Below are positions 26,014 to 34,872 of a stretch of 64,000 nt of DNA, one piece after another. Every line of letters begins with the position of its first letter. The first letter of the stretch is position 1. A program made the position numbers and the translations under genes. The stretch is from Psychrobacter sp. Pi2-52 (GTDB taxonomy: Bacteria > Pseudomonadota > Gammaproteobacteria > Pseudomonadales > Moraxellaceae), in NCBI RefSeq assembly GCF_904846705.1, contig NZ_CAJHBS010000010.1:41073-105072 (forward strand), read 5' to 3'. The notes under the pieces are model-generated. The model had not been told where the DNA came from, ran no database searches, and saw only the letters and a list, made by a program, of their open reading frames with translations.

Positions 26014-27078
26014 TTATTGGTTTAATTTGGCTAACACATTTTCTGCTAAGTCTTGCAACGTTTCTTTGACAGGGCGTTTGGTAGGCTTTAAATTAATGGT
26101 GACATGAGATAAGCCTTGTTCTTTCTGCTCTTGCCAAAATTCCAGCAAACTATGTGACCCGCCTCGTAGATAAATATTGCGAGATAATTGAGCAGGCTCA
26201 TTCGGATTCTCACTAAGTTCGACAAAATTGGCATAACCAAAAGGATGCCAAGCGTCATCTTGATTTAAATCCGCCAAGGTTTGCACGATATTTTTGGTAT
26301 CTTTTGGGTTTACCCCATGCCAAATCCACGCATCGGCAGTATTAGCAAGCCAATCTAGTTCCTGTCTGGCACGACCAATAGCAACCATCGGTAAGCGTTG
26401 TTCAAGGATAGGGATAAAGCCAATATTGCCTGTTAAATCCCCATAATGTTGCCCTTTAAACTGCGGAAATTTTTGGGTGGTTAAGGCACGAATCATGTCC
26501 CAACTTTCTCGAAAACGCTCGGCACGATTGTCAAAGTTTTGCTGAAACACAGGGTATTCCACAGGTCTATCGCCACTCGACATCCCCAAAATAAAGCGAT
26601 TATTGCTTAATACTGCCGTACTTGCTGAGGCTTTGGCGATATGAATGGGACTCCGCAAAGGTGCAACGATGCCTGCTGAACCTATCGCAATTCGTTGGGT
26701 TTTCGCAGTCAAATAGCCCATGGCAACCATGGGGTCAAATGCTTGTCCAACATCGCCAAAACTTGGGTCATAAAATGGCACATCTCGCAACCATAGTGCA
26801 GAAAATCCAAGCTGTTCTGCTAAGACAGCGGTTTCCCCAAAGTCTTCTAAGCTCGGAATCGGACTATTGGGATAGCCTTTAAACGGGGCAATCAATCCCA
26901 AGGTGAGTTTATCCGCTTGAAACACCTCACTAAAAGCAGGGTGATTGGCAAGATGAGGGGGTAGTTGTTTTTGTTGCGGGGTTATATTTTCATTCGTCTC
27001 AGCGGTGTGAAATAATTGGCTATTGTCTTGTCCAAGAACAGAGAGGTTTGGTACAGCAGTTTGTGAGCTTGTGGTCAT
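26014..27078 (-). CDS. LLM-class flavin-dependent oxidoreductase (luciferase-like)
   Basis: 354 residues from the ATG at 27078, with GGAG 8 nt upstream; an in-frame GTG at 27087 overlaps the ribosome site. The luciferase-like TIM barrel begins at KLTLGLIAPF near residue 55 and shows LWLRDVPFYDPSFGDVGQAFDP, RIAIGSAGIV, LGMSSGDRPVEYP and a late NVLAKL. The first ~50 residues are a Gln/Asn-rich extension. It should use FMN from a reductase; the azoreductase gene downstream may provide or share reduced flavin. The substrate is unknown. A LysR gene is divergent. Confidence 0.85.
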   Translation of the reverse strand: MTTSSQTAVPNLSVLGQDNSQLFHTAETNENITPQQKQLPPHLANHPAFSEVFQADKLTLGLIAPFKGYPNSPIPSLEDFGETAVLAEQLGFSALWLRDVPFYDPSFGDVGQAFDPMVAMGYLTAKTQRIAIGSAGIVAPLRSPIHIAKASASTAVLSNNRFILGMSSGDRPVEYPVFQQNFDNRAERFRESWDMIRALTTQKFPQFKGQHYGDLTGNIGFIPILEQRLPMVAIGRARQELDWLANTADAWIWHGVNPKDTKNIVQTLADLNQDDAWHPFGYANFVELSENPNEPAQLSRNIYLRGGSHSLLEFWQEQKEQGLSHVTINLKPTKRPVKETLQDLAENVLAKLNQ

Positions 27079-27228
27079 GGGAGTCACTCCGTTAAATTAA
27101 GCATTAAAAAATATAGCCTTAGTATAATGCTTTTATTTTTAATGATAATTGGGGTAAAATTAGAAACAGTTTTGCTTTTTTTGCAAAAATATGTTTATTC
27201 AAAAATACACTTAACTGCTAACAAACCC

Positions 27229-28134
27229 ATGACCATCAATTACTTCTATGCCCTCACTATTTTTCACCATGTGGCGAATACTAATAGCTTTACTGCCACG
27301 GCAAGTCAGCTTGGGCTGGCGGTGTCGTCTGTCACTCGGCAAATTGATAACTTAGAACAATCCTTGCAAGTTAAGCTATTGAATCGCTCAACCAGACATT
27401 TGGATTTGACCCATGCAGGGATGCGTTATTTACAACAGACCGAGCCGATATTAGCTGAATTACAACAGGTAAATGAAGCGATTAAAGAGGAGCAAATTGA
27501 GCCACAAGGGCGATTGTGCCTTACTTTTCCCAGTGCCTATGGGATTGAAAAAATCGCCCCATTGCTTGCCGAATTTGCCCATTTATACCCAAAAATTGAA
27601 TTGGAGCTATTTGCCAGTGATGAATTTGTAGATTTATTTAATGAGAAATATGATGTAGGGGTGCGGTTAGGGCGTGTGGAGGATGACCGCTTGGTAGCAA
27701 AATTTATTGCCTCTCAGCAACGGCTGTTATGTGCCAGTCCCGATTATCTACGATTGCATGGAACACCACAAATACCGTCACAATTAGCCGAGCATAATTG
27801 TTTGCCGTTTATGTATCAAGGCTATGCGTCAAAGTGGTATTTCCATCAAACGGGTAAAACGCAAAGTTTGCGGGTGACAGGGAATTTGATGGGTAATAAT
27901 ATAGAAATGCTGAAACAAGCCACGCTTGATGGACAAGGGATTAGCCATTTACCTAATTGGCTGATTGAGAAAGCGTTGCAGTCTGGGGCGTTGGTACAGG
28001 TGTTGTCTGATTGGCAAGTGACCCCGTCTTTGGCGACAGATGACGGGATTTATTTGGTGTATCCGCCCACTAGCCGTAATGTGGTAAAAATTGGCGTGTT
28101 GGTGAATTTTTTAGCACAGCGTTTGATAGGTTAA
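27229..28134 (+). CDS. LysR-family regulator next to the FMN-enzyme genes
   Basis: 301 residues from the ATG at 27229 (MTINYFYALTIFHHVANTNS), which aligns with family N-termini; the upstream reading from 27127 is hydrophobic and unlikely. The helix-turn-helix spans SFTATASQLGLAVSSVTRQI, then LNRSTRHLDLTHAG, the form seen in the AaeR/DsdC-like branch. The C-terminal domain contains VGVRLGRVEDDRLVAK and DGQGISHLPNWL. Its divergence from the LLM gene suggests it controls that operon, possibly in response to an electrophile or quinone; the signal is not visible. No clear ribosome site precedes the ATG. Confidence 0.85.
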   Translation: MTINYFYALTIFHHVANTNSFTATASQLGLAVSSVTRQIDNLEQSLQVKLLNRSTRHLDLTHAGMRYLQQTEPILAELQQVNEAIKEEQIEPQGRLCLTFPSAYGIEKIAPLLAEFAHLYPKIELELFASDEFVDLFNEKYDVGVRLGRVEDDRLVAKFIASQQRLLCASPDYLRLHGTPQIPSQLAEHNCLPFMYQGYASKWYFHQTGKTQSLRVTGNLMGNNIEMLKQATLDGQGISHLPNWLIEKALQSGALVQVLSDWQVTPSLATDDGIYLVYPPTSRNVVKIGVLVNFLAQRLIG

Positions 28135-28250
28135 ACTGTAGATGGTGATATTGTGAAAAGCAGTAGAATATTATGCGTATCTAATTTAGGAAAGGCTTTC
28201 TTCATCATACTATTCTGATTTAAGTAACTGAACAAATTTAAATTATAAAA

Positions 28251-28318
28251 AACCGTTCGTGGTGAGCTTGTCGAACCATAACGGTTTTCCTACTCTTCAA
28301 CAGGCTCAGGGTGAACGG
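28251..28318. repeat. REP-like doublet (two inverted, diverged hairpin units)
   Basis: A first unit, 28251-28286, folds with AACCGTT/AACGGTT and an inner TGGT/ACCA. The next unit (28296-28318) read on the other strand matches the first at 17 of 23 positions, including CCGTTC, TGAGC, TGT and GAA. Paired, inverted, G+C-richer hairpins between genes are the layout of REP/BIME elements; the GAGCTTGTCGAA core is a widespread extragenic repeat. It lies 117 nt after the LysR stop. Confidence 0.7.
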
Positions 28319-28385
28319 AAAACCATATATAATTTTGTTTCATTACTTACTAGAATAATAGCTTAATACTTTTGTTTGTGCGGTG

Positions 28386-28464
28386 TGTAGTGGTCATATC
28401 TTCTCTCCAGTCTTGGTGATAGTATAACCTCTTATCTACTGTCCTATTTCATTATGCCACTACA
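28386..28464. mobile_element. MITE-like 79-bp element with 8-bp terminal inverted repeats
   Basis: TGTAGTGG at 28386-28393 is mirrored by CCACTACA at 28457-28464; allowing one inserted base the match runs a further four bases. The left end, TGTAGTGGTCA, is identical over 11 bases to the putative end of the IS3-family element at 24402. There is no coding sequence inside. No clear target duplication flanks it. It could be a miniature derivative mobilised by that IS type, or a solo remnant. Confidence 0.45.
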
Positions 28465-28778
28465 ATGACACCTGCTGAGTACAGGCAGGTGGCTTAATTA
28501 TTCTACGATGATGTTGTGTTAAGAATGGGGTATTTACAATGAGGTAATTCCGCTTATGGAACATTTAGCAGGCCTAACAAGACCATAAGTTGACCTCCCT
28601 GCGCTACACTTCAGCCGGTAAATTATGGCAGCGTTGATATCACTACCACTTGTCAAGCTGAATACACTGATGACTATCTAACTTTTAAGCCATAATTACT
28701 TTAGTTTGAATTAAAGTGAGTTAATGCATAGACTGAAGCAAGTAATGTCTTCAGTCTATGTTCGTAGTTCGATTACAC
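28465..28778. other. Intergenic stretch without recognised content
   Basis: These 314 bases separate the MITE-like element from the OYE stop. ACCTGC and GCAGGT form a small hairpin around 28470-28491. I see no credible gene: the short frames carry no family signal. Given the neighbouring repeats it may be further mobile-element debris. Confidence 0.4.
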
Positions 28779-29873
28779 TTATTCTATCGGAGACGGCTTG
28801 CCATGTGGGCTTGAGCGCAGATATTGTTTAGGCGCTTTGACGGTTGCGCCAAGCTCGGCCGCCGCATGCCAAGGCCAGTGCGGGTCATAAAGCATACCGC
28901 GTGCTAATGCAACCGCATCCGCTTGCTGCTCAGCAATGATGCTTTGCGCTTGCTCGGCTTTGGTAACTAAGCCCACTGCGATGACGGGTATATTGACGGC
29001 TTCTTTTATCGCGGTTGCAAAAGGCACTTGGAAGTTAGGCTCTACAGGGATCTGCTGGTCTGGGCTAAGTCCTGCGGTGCTCACATGGATATAGTCACAG
29101 CCTAACGCCTCCAATGCTTTAGCCAGCTCGATCGTTTGGGTGAGATCCCAGCCGCCTTGGGCCCAATCGGTTGCAGACACACGCACGCCCACTGGCTTTT
29201 TACTTGAAAATTCAGCCCGAACCGCTGTAAACACGTCAAGTAACAAGCGCATTCTATTCTCAAGGTTGCCACCGTACTGATCTTCACGGTTATTAGAAAG
29301 TGGCGATAAAAACTGATGCAATAGATAACCGTGCGCCCCATGAAGTTCAATTAAATCAAGGCCCAGAGCATCAGCGCGTTTTGCCGCATTCACAAAATCA
29401 CTTACTAGCGCATCAATGTCATTTTGATCCATTGCTGTGGGTACAGTAGAATTTTCGTCATACGCCAATGCCGACGGTGCCACCGTTTGCCAGCCATTTA
29501 CTTCATCAGGGGCAATCGAACCGCCGCCGTCCCATGGCTTTTCGGTTGACGCTTTACGTCCAGCATGGGCCAGTTGTAGGCCTATTGGCATAGGACTGTA
29601 CTGTCTGATTGCTGTTAGCGTTTTATCTAGTGCAGCTTGAGTCCTGTCATCCCATAAACCTAAATCAGCATAGCTGATACGTCCTTGTGGATTGACCGCT
29701 GTTGCTTCTAAAATAAGTAGTCCTGCGCCGCTCAAACTCATTTGGCCCAAATGGATCATATGCCAATCACTTGCCGCTCCATCGTTGGCAGAGTATTGGC
29801 ACATGGGTGCGATGATAATACGGTTATCTAATGTGAGTTGCCCAAGTTTCAAAGGCGAAAAAAGCTGGCTCAT
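28779..29873 (-). CDS. NADH:flavin oxidoreductase, YqjM-type Old Yellow Enzyme
   Basis: 364 residues with AGGA 7 nt before the ATG. A TIM-barrel FMN enzyme: NRIIIAPMCQYSA with Cys25, the redox-tuning cysteine of the YqjM class, IGLQLAHAGRKAS, ELHGAHGYLLHQFLSP with the substrate-binding His pair, RVSATDW and GLVTKAEQA, VALARGMLYDPHWP at the FMN phosphate. It reduces activated C=C bonds with NAD(P)H. It may act in electrophile defence or in catabolism of unsaturated acids; its position upstream of the dca-like cluster is suggestive only. Confidence 0.92.
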   Translation of the reverse strand: MSQLFSPLKLGQLTLDNRIIIAPMCQYSANDGAASDWHMIHLGQMSLSGAGLLILEATAVNPQGRISYADLGLWDDRTQAALDKTLTAIRQYSPMPIGLQLAHAGRKASTEKPWDGGGSIAPDEVNGWQTVAPSALAYDENSTVPTAMDQNDIDALVSDFVNAAKRADALGLDLIELHGAHGYLLHQFLSPLSNNREDQYGGNLENRMRLLLDVFTAVRAEFSSKKPVGVRVSATDWAQGGWDLTQTIELAKALEALGCDYIHVSTAGLSPDQQIPVEPNFQVPFATAIKEAVNIPVIAVGLVTKAEQAQSIIAEQQADAVALARGMLYDPHWPWHAAAELGATVKAPKQYLRSSPHGKPSPIE

Positions 29874-30020
29874 GGTGAATCCTCAAAAAACGTCTAAAGG
29901 CACTGAAAATAAAAAGACACGTAACATAAAATGCAAAAGCGATATGAATGACTTTATGATTATCGCTTGAATGCATGATGGGGATGAATTGTTATTTCCA
30001 TGGGGCACATTTAAGCGATG

Positions 30021-30896
30021 CTAGCTAATATATAGATTACTCTCGATCATGTTTTTCATATGCAGCAGGCGAGGGGCAATATCTTCTTCTAGTTTGGTAC
30101 GACTGAGGATAAAGCTTGGCGCACCACAGTTAAAAGTGAGCAAGCCTTCTGTCGGGTGCATCAGCGCAATGGCTACCGCATTGACATCCTTTTGCCATTC
30201 ACTAATTGAAAAACAATAACCATAGTCCTCATAGTCTTGGAAGGCTTTATCTAATCCTCGTCTAATCTTTAGCCAATCATCTTTATACTTACTACGAATC
30301 GCATTAAGGATAAACTCTTGCTCAGCAGGTGGCATACTCGCCAAACAGGCTCTCCCCATTGAACTTAAGTGAATAGGCAAATAAGAGCCAACATTGCGTT
30401 GCATGGTCGTGGTCCCTTGGCCTTGTACAACGTTTAGATACACCATCATCAGTCGATCACGAGTAGCCATGGCAACGGCACTATTGGCATAGTCTGCTAG
30501 CTCTTCCATATAAGGAGTCGCAAGGTTATTGATAGAGATATTAGTCATCATCGTATAACCAAAACTTAGTACCCCTGTTGAGAGCTGGTACTTACTGCTA
30601 TTGGTCGATTGTTTTAAGTATCCCAATTTGACCAATGTATAGGTCAGACGAGTGATGGTTCCTTTAGGAAGTCCTGTCAGCTGACTTAAGTCTTGGTTAC
30701 CTAGATAAGGCCGCTGCGGGGTAAAACAACGCAGCAGCTCTAATCCTCGAGCCAACGCTGTGACAAACTGTCTGTCGTTTTTATCTCTCATCTCTGCAAT
30801 GGGTTCTAACAGTTCAATATGCATCTCATTGTTAGTGTCTTCATCGGCAAGGGTATCATTAGTCATATGTCGTCTATTATCCCCAATCAAATTCAT
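30021..30896 (-). CDS. IclR-family regulator (PcaR/PcaU/PobR type) of the dca-like cluster
   Basis: 291 residues. The winged helix lies at about residues 45-105 (FVTALARGLELLRCF, GNQDLSQLTGLPKGTITRLTY split at the turn, YQLSTGVLSFG), then the effector domain with MVYLNVVQGQG, HLSSMGRACLA and a late FNCGAPSF. The FVTALARGLxxLRCF opening is typical of the PcaR/PobR/PcaU group that senses aromatic acids or beta-ketoadipate-pathway intermediates. The start is uncertain: ATG at 30896 or the ATG ten codons later. A 13-bp operator-like sequence lies 149 bp upstream and recurs in the divergent acd/ech promoter, which points to autoregulation and control of this cluster. Confidence 0.85.
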   Translation of the reverse strand: MNLIGDNRRHMTNDTLADEDTNNEMHIELLEPIAEMRDKNDRQFVTALARGLELLRCFTPQRPYLGNQDLSQLTGLPKGTITRLTYTLVKLGYLKQSTNSSKYQLSTGVLSFGYTMMTNISINNLATPYMEELADYANSAVAMATRDRLMMVYLNVVQGQGTTTMQRNVGSYLPIHLSSMGRACLASMPPAEQEFILNAIRSKYKDDWLKIRRGLDKAFQDYEDYGYCFSISEWQKDVNAVAIALMHPTEGLLTFNCGAPSFILSRTKLEEDIAPRLLHMKNMIESNLYIS

Positions 30897-31040
30897 ACAA
30901 GCGTTATAAAATCACAAAACTTCATTAGTCATAGCATTCTGTGAGCTAATATCAGCCCACAGTTACCCACTGTCTCTTTGATTATATTATATCAATTTAC
31001 TTTCACATTCTCAGCATAGCATAATGAGAAACTATTGTTT

Positions 31041-31053
31041 CGCTATGCGGTAT
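31041..31053. promoter_or_regulatory. Operator-like site upstream of the IclR-type gene
   Basis: The reverse complement of this segment is ATACCGCATAGCG, identical to the core of the palindrome at 33877-33897 in the divergent dca-like promoter. The right arm fits the AAATACCGC-N3-GCGGTATTT pattern at 7 of 9 positions; the left arm is poor. Shared sequence at the regulator and its presumed targets suggests one DNA-binding protein. Confidence 0.5.
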
Positions 31054-31086
31054 GAACGGTAGCAATAGTCGTTATAAGAGGTATGG

Positions 31087-32352
31087 TTAGGCTTGTTGTG
31101 GATCGTACTGCTTTTCTTTAATGAATAAAGTAGGAATAAGACCACATAAGAAGTATGCACCTGCCATAAGTAATAAACCTGCGCCGATAGAGTTATGCAT
31201 GGCCATATAACCAATGGCAACAGGAGCAATCACAGAGCCAAGCCGTCCAATATTAAATGCACCACCGATCGCAGTACCTCGGATAGCAGTAGGGAAACTT
31301 TCGGTTAGATAGGTGGCATTAATGGCATAGGGGATACCATATAAGAAACCAAAGGTGATCATTAACCAACCAATATTTTCTGGAGTATGCATATACACTA
31401 GAATAGGAATAAACAATGCGGTGCCCATCGTACCAAAGGCAAATACTATCTTACGTCCGATTTTATCAGCCATGAATCCAGCCACGACTTTGGCAAACAT
31501 CATAGTCAGGTACGTTCCCGCCATATACAGTGCCATTTCTTTGAACTTGATACCTAATTCAGTTTCTAGATAAGAAGGTAGCCAGTTACTGACACCAAAA
31601 TAGCCAAATAACAAAAGTCCTGAGCTCATTGACCATAGGATAAACATGATACGGTGTTTCGGATTTTCCATTATCGCTTTGTATGGGTTCTCTGCTTTTT
31701 TGAGTGTGTCTAATGCTCCGCTCAGTTTTAGTGCTCGAGCGTCTTTCCAAGACTGGGGTTCAGGGACTAAAAAGTACATTGATACTGCCAAAAGTATCGG
31801 CAAAAACGTCAGTAGATATAGTGTGCGCCAACCATAGCTAGGGATAATCCAAGCGGATACACTGGTGATAACCAATGAGCCTAAAGTAAATCCAGTCATT
31901 AATGCAGCAAGTACAGTGGTTCTATGCTTGGTAGGTACCATCTCTGACATAAGCGTATTGGTAGCGATATAAAGACTACCAAGCCCCAAGCAAGCAATAA
32001 CCCGTAGCGTGACAAACTGCTCATAGCTCTGCACCAATCCACTAAAACCAGACAATATAGAGAACATACCAGTCGCAAGGACGATGACACGTACTCGGCC
32101 AAAGCGATCGCAAGCCCAACCACCAAAAAACCCACCGATTGCCATTCCAAATAACGACCAACTGCCTAGAGCGCCAGCTTGTACATTGGTCAGTGCAAAC
32201 TCTAGCTTTAGGCTGGATAAGGTAAAGGCAAGAATACCGATATCAGCCCCATCACATAGTAAAACTAAAAAACAAAAAACAAAGGCCAGTTTCCAAGGTT
32301 GTTTTTGGGTGGAGCTCATACTTGGATCTGCAGTTATAGCGACACTTTTCAC
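31087..32352 (-). CDS. dcaK: MFS transporter, aromatic acid:H+ symporter family (DcaK/MucK-like)
   Basis: 421 residues with 12 membrane segments. The DGADIGILAFTLSSL entry in helix 1 with its acidic pair, GACRFGR-like GWACDRFGRVRVIV between helices 2 and 3, and GFMADKIGRKIVF between 8 and 9 are AAHS-family marks, as in PcaK, BenK and MucK. Acinetobacter DcaK, a MucK relative, sits in the same gene context and is thought to import straight-chain dicarboxylates. It lies 128 nt downstream of the acyl-CoA dehydrogenase on the same strand, so they are probably cotranscribed. Aromatic acids are an alternative substrate. Confidence 0.85.
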   Translation of the reverse strand: MKSVAITADPSMSSTQKQPWKLAFVFCFLVLLCDGADIGILAFTLSSLKLEFALTNVQAGALGSWSLFGMAIGGFFGGWACDRFGRVRVIVLATGMFSILSGFSGLVQSYEQFVTLRVIACLGLGSLYIATNTLMSEMVPTKHRTTVLAALMTGFTLGSLVITSVSAWIIPSYGWRTLYLLTFLPILLAVSMYFLVPEPQSWKDARALKLSGALDTLKKAENPYKAIMENPKHRIMFILWSMSSGLLLFGYFGVSNWLPSYLETELGIKFKEMALYMAGTYLTMMFAKVVAGFMADKIGRKIVFAFGTMGTALFIPILVYMHTPENIGWLMITFGFLYGIPYAINATYLTESFPTAIRGTAIGGAFNIGRLGSVIAPVAIGYMAMHNSIGAGLLLMAGAYFLCGLIPTLFIKEKQYDPQQA

Positions 32353-32480
32353 AATTTATATCCTTAACGTTGTGAGAATGAAAAACTAATTTGATGCGTA
32401 GTGGTAAAAATAGAGGGGAACGGTATCAGCATCCTAGCAAATACCGCCGTGCATTTTGGTGGATGAAAAAGTGGTAGGGA

Positions 32481-33635
32481 TTACTCGCTGGCTTCTTTAA
32501 TCATATTGCGGGCAATGATGACTTGCTGAATTTGTGTGGTACCTTCGTACAAACGATATAGACGTACATCACGATAAAAACGTTCAATACCGTAGTCTGC
32601 GATATAACCGGCACCGCCATGGATCTGTACCGCTCTATCAGCAACACGGCCACACATCTCAGTGGCAAACATTTTGGCGCATGAGGATTCAGTAACGACG
32701 TCTTTGCCTTCGTCACGCAGACGTGCAGCGTCTAGTACCATGGATTTGGCAGCATAGATTTCTGCTTTTGAGTCAGCGAGCATACCTTGGATAAGCTGAA
32801 AACTAGCAATTGGTTGACCGAATTGCTTACGCTCGACAGCATAGTTGAGTGCATCATTCAGCATGCGAGTAGCAGCTCCAGTACTGGCTGCTGCGATATG
32901 CAAGCGCCCTTTATCAAGAACTTTCATAGCCGTTTTAAAGCCAACCCCCTCAACACCGCCGATGAGTGCATCCACCGGTACAACGCAATTGTCAAAGATC
33001 ACATCACAGGTATGCGCGCCTTTTTGGCCCATTTTCTTATCAATCTTGCCCAAAGTAATACCAGGTGTGTCACTCTCCACAATAAATGCTGAAATACCGC
33101 CAGAGCGTTTGTTTTGTGGATCGGTGCGTGCCATAACAGTGAATACACCAGCCTGCGGGGCGTTGGTGATATAGCGCTTGGTGCCATTGATGATATAAGT
33201 ATCACCATCCTTAATAGCCGTCGTTTTCAATGAGGCGGCATCTGAGCCTGACTCCGGCTCAGTCAAACAGAATGAACCGATGATTTCACCACTGGCCAAC
33301 CGAGGTAGATACTTCTGTTTTTGTGCTTCAGTGCCATCAATCACTAGGCCAGATGAGCCAATACCATTATTTGTCCCTATTAATGAGCGAAATGCAGGGG
33401 AGGTGCGTCCTAACTCAAATGCCAGCGTGACTTCTTCTTCCATAGTGACCCCAAGTCCGCCGTATTCTTCAGGTATGGTCAATCCAAAAAGCCCTAATTC
33501 TCGCATTTGCGCAATGATCTCTTCTGGAAGACGGTCATTTTCGGCAACCCAATGTTCCATAGGGATAAGTTGATCATTAACGAAGTTACGAATGGTTTGA
33601 GTGATGTGGTCGAGGGTCTCTTTATCTCTAATCAT
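32481..33635 (-). CDS. dcaA: Acyl-CoA dehydrogenase of dicarboxylyl-CoA oxidation
   Basis: 384 residues, the standard length. Motifs: TIPEEYGGLGVTMEE, FCLTEPESGSDAASLKT at the FAD site, YITNAPQAGVFTVMART, ERKQFGQPIASFQ, MVLDAARLRDEGK, QIHGGAGYIADYGIERFYRD split by the turn, and the catalytic base Glu364 in YRLYEGTTQIQ. It introduces the 2,3 double bond into an acyl-CoA, passing electrons to ETF. In ADP1 the equivalent DcaA acts on adipyl-CoA-type substrates. It is divergent from the enoyl-CoA hydratase over a 329-bp region with two palindromic operators. Confidence 0.85.
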   Translation of the reverse strand: MIRDKETLDHITQTIRNFVNDQLIPMEHWVAENDRLPEEIIAQMRELGLFGLTIPEEYGGLGVTMEEEVTLAFELGRTSPAFRSLIGTNNGIGSSGLVIDGTEAQKQKYLPRLASGEIIGSFCLTEPESGSDAASLKTTAIKDGDTYIINGTKRYITNAPQAGVFTVMARTDPQNKRSGGISAFIVESDTPGITLGKIDKKMGQKGAHTCDVIFDNCVVPVDALIGGVEGVGFKTAMKVLDKGRLHIAAASTGAATRMLNDALNYAVERKQFGQPIASFQLIQGMLADSKAEIYAAKSMVLDAARLRDEGKDVVTESSCAKMFATEMCGRVADRAVQIHGGAGYIADYGIERFYRDVRLYRLYEGTTQIQQVIIARNMIKEASE

Positions 33636-33760
33636 ATGAATCTTCCTTGTTTGATTGATGCCTGATATCAGTATCGGCTCTGTGACTGTAATAAATAATG
33701 TGACGTCCTTGGATAAACAGCATAATCGATGAATTATTAAATTACAATAGTTTTGGTTTA

Positions 33761-33781
33761 AAAAACCGCATTGCGGTATTT
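33761..33781. promoter_or_regulatory. Palindromic operator 1 (AAAAACCGC-ATT-GCGGTATTT)
   Basis: Nine-base arms around a 3-base centre, one mismatch from perfect symmetry. It lies 136 bp upstream of the acyl-CoA dehydrogenase start in the divergent region 33636-33964. Its close match to the site at 33877 and its IclR-operator-like symmetry make binding by the IclR protein at 30021 the simplest reading. Confidence 0.65.
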
Positions 33782-33876
33782 ATATAATTGAATATAGCTT
33801 TTTACTTTACATTTATTCTAATTTATCAAATTTTTATGCTTCACAAACCAAAATAAACAGTATATATTGATATTAA

Positions 33877-33897
33877 ATACCGCATAGCGATATTTAA
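33877..33897. promoter_or_regulatory. Palindromic operator 2 (AAATACCGC-ATA-GCGATATTT)
   Basis: Again a 9-3-9 palindrome with one mismatch, centred 116 bp from operator 1 and 78 bp upstream of the enoyl-CoA hydratase ATG. An extra half site, AAATACCGC, occurs at 32439-32447 between the dehydrogenase and the MFS gene. Two equivalent sites, one per divergent promoter, suit coordinated control. Confidence 0.65.
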
Positions 33898-33964
33898 TAT
33901 TCAAAATAAATACTTTGTTAGGGTGTTTATACTTTATGCAAGAATGATGTTTAAGGAGTCGATC

Positions 33965-34741
33965 ATGGAAGAGCCGCTCATTATTTGTGAGAAAAAAGGA
34001 GAGGGCGTGAGTGTCGTTAGACTTAATCGCCCCAAAGTGCGCAATGCACTAAACAGCGAGCTACGTCAACAAATGGCAGATCTGTTCATTCAACTAAATG
34101 ATGACCCACAAACCAAAGCGATCGTCCTTACTGGTGGTGACAAGGTGTTTGCCGCTGGTGCGGATATCAATGATTTCTTGACTACAAGTACAGTGGATAT
34201 GTACCTGCGTCATAGTGAGCGCTATTGGGATGCCATTACTAACTGCCAAAAACCCATTATTGCTGCTGTCAATGGTTACGCTTTGGGCGGTGGCTGTGAG
34301 CTAGCGATGCATGCTGACATCATCATCGCAGGCAAGTCTGCCAAATTTGGTCAACCCGAAATCAAGATAGGACTCATGCCAGGTGCTGGCGGAACGCAGC
34401 GTTTGTTTCGCGCGATTGGCAAACATAAGGCCATGAAGATGGTACTAACGGGCGATATGATCAGCGCTGATGAGGCGGACACAATGGGGCTGGTATCTGA
34501 AGTCGTTGAAGACGAGGCTACCATCACACGTGCCATCGAGATTGCTGAGCAGCTATCACATTACTCTCCCATTGCCTTAGCGCAAATCAAGGAAGTCGCA
34601 AATCTAGGCGTTGATATGCCTTTAGAAGGTGCATTGGCTCTAGAGCGCAAGGCTTTCCAGATTTTGTTCAATACTCACGACCAAAAAGAAGGTGCTAAAG
34701 CCTTCCTAGAAAAGCGTCCTGCAGAGTACAAAGGGCATTAA
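33965..34741 (+). CDS. dcaE: Enoyl-CoA hydratase (dehydroadipyl-CoA hydratase, DcaE/PaaF-like)
   Basis: 258 residues from the ATG at 33965 with AAGGAG 7 nt upstream; the reading from 33923 is rejected. The crotonase core is present: VRLNRPKVRNALN, FAAGADINDF for the oxyanion hole and CoA loop, VNGYALGGGCELAMHADI with the first catalytic Glu, GQPEIKIGLMPGAGGTQRL with the second, and a C-terminal FLEKRPAEYKGH. It hydrates the 2,3-enoyl-CoA to 3-hydroxyacyl-CoA. It begins a six-gene plus-strand run ending with the porin at 41417. Confidence 0.88.
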   Translation: MEEPLIICEKKGEGVSVVRLNRPKVRNALNSELRQQMADLFIQLNDDPQTKAIVLTGGDKVFAAGADINDFLTTSTVDMYLRHSERYWDAITNCQKPIIAAVNGYALGGGCELAMHADIIIAGKSAKFGQPEIKIGLMPGAGGTQRLFRAIGKHKAMKMVLTGDMISADEADTMGLVSEVVEDEATITRAIEIAEQLSHYSPIALAQIKEVANLGVDMPLEGALALERKAFQILFNTHDQKEGAKAFLEKRPAEYKGH

Positions 34742-34872
34742 TCCATAGCTGCGTTGATTCATAAGCATGTGAATTCATAGGCACGTTAATTCAGAGCCAC
34801 ATTGTGATCGCTTTTGAAGCAAGTTATCACCTTTGAACCGAAATTTCATAGCAAATCATGTAGAGAGTTATT

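Noticed and set aside
28470..28491. ACCTGC/GCAGGT hairpin considered as a terminator
   Set aside because: Short stem with no T run on either strand and no gene end close by.
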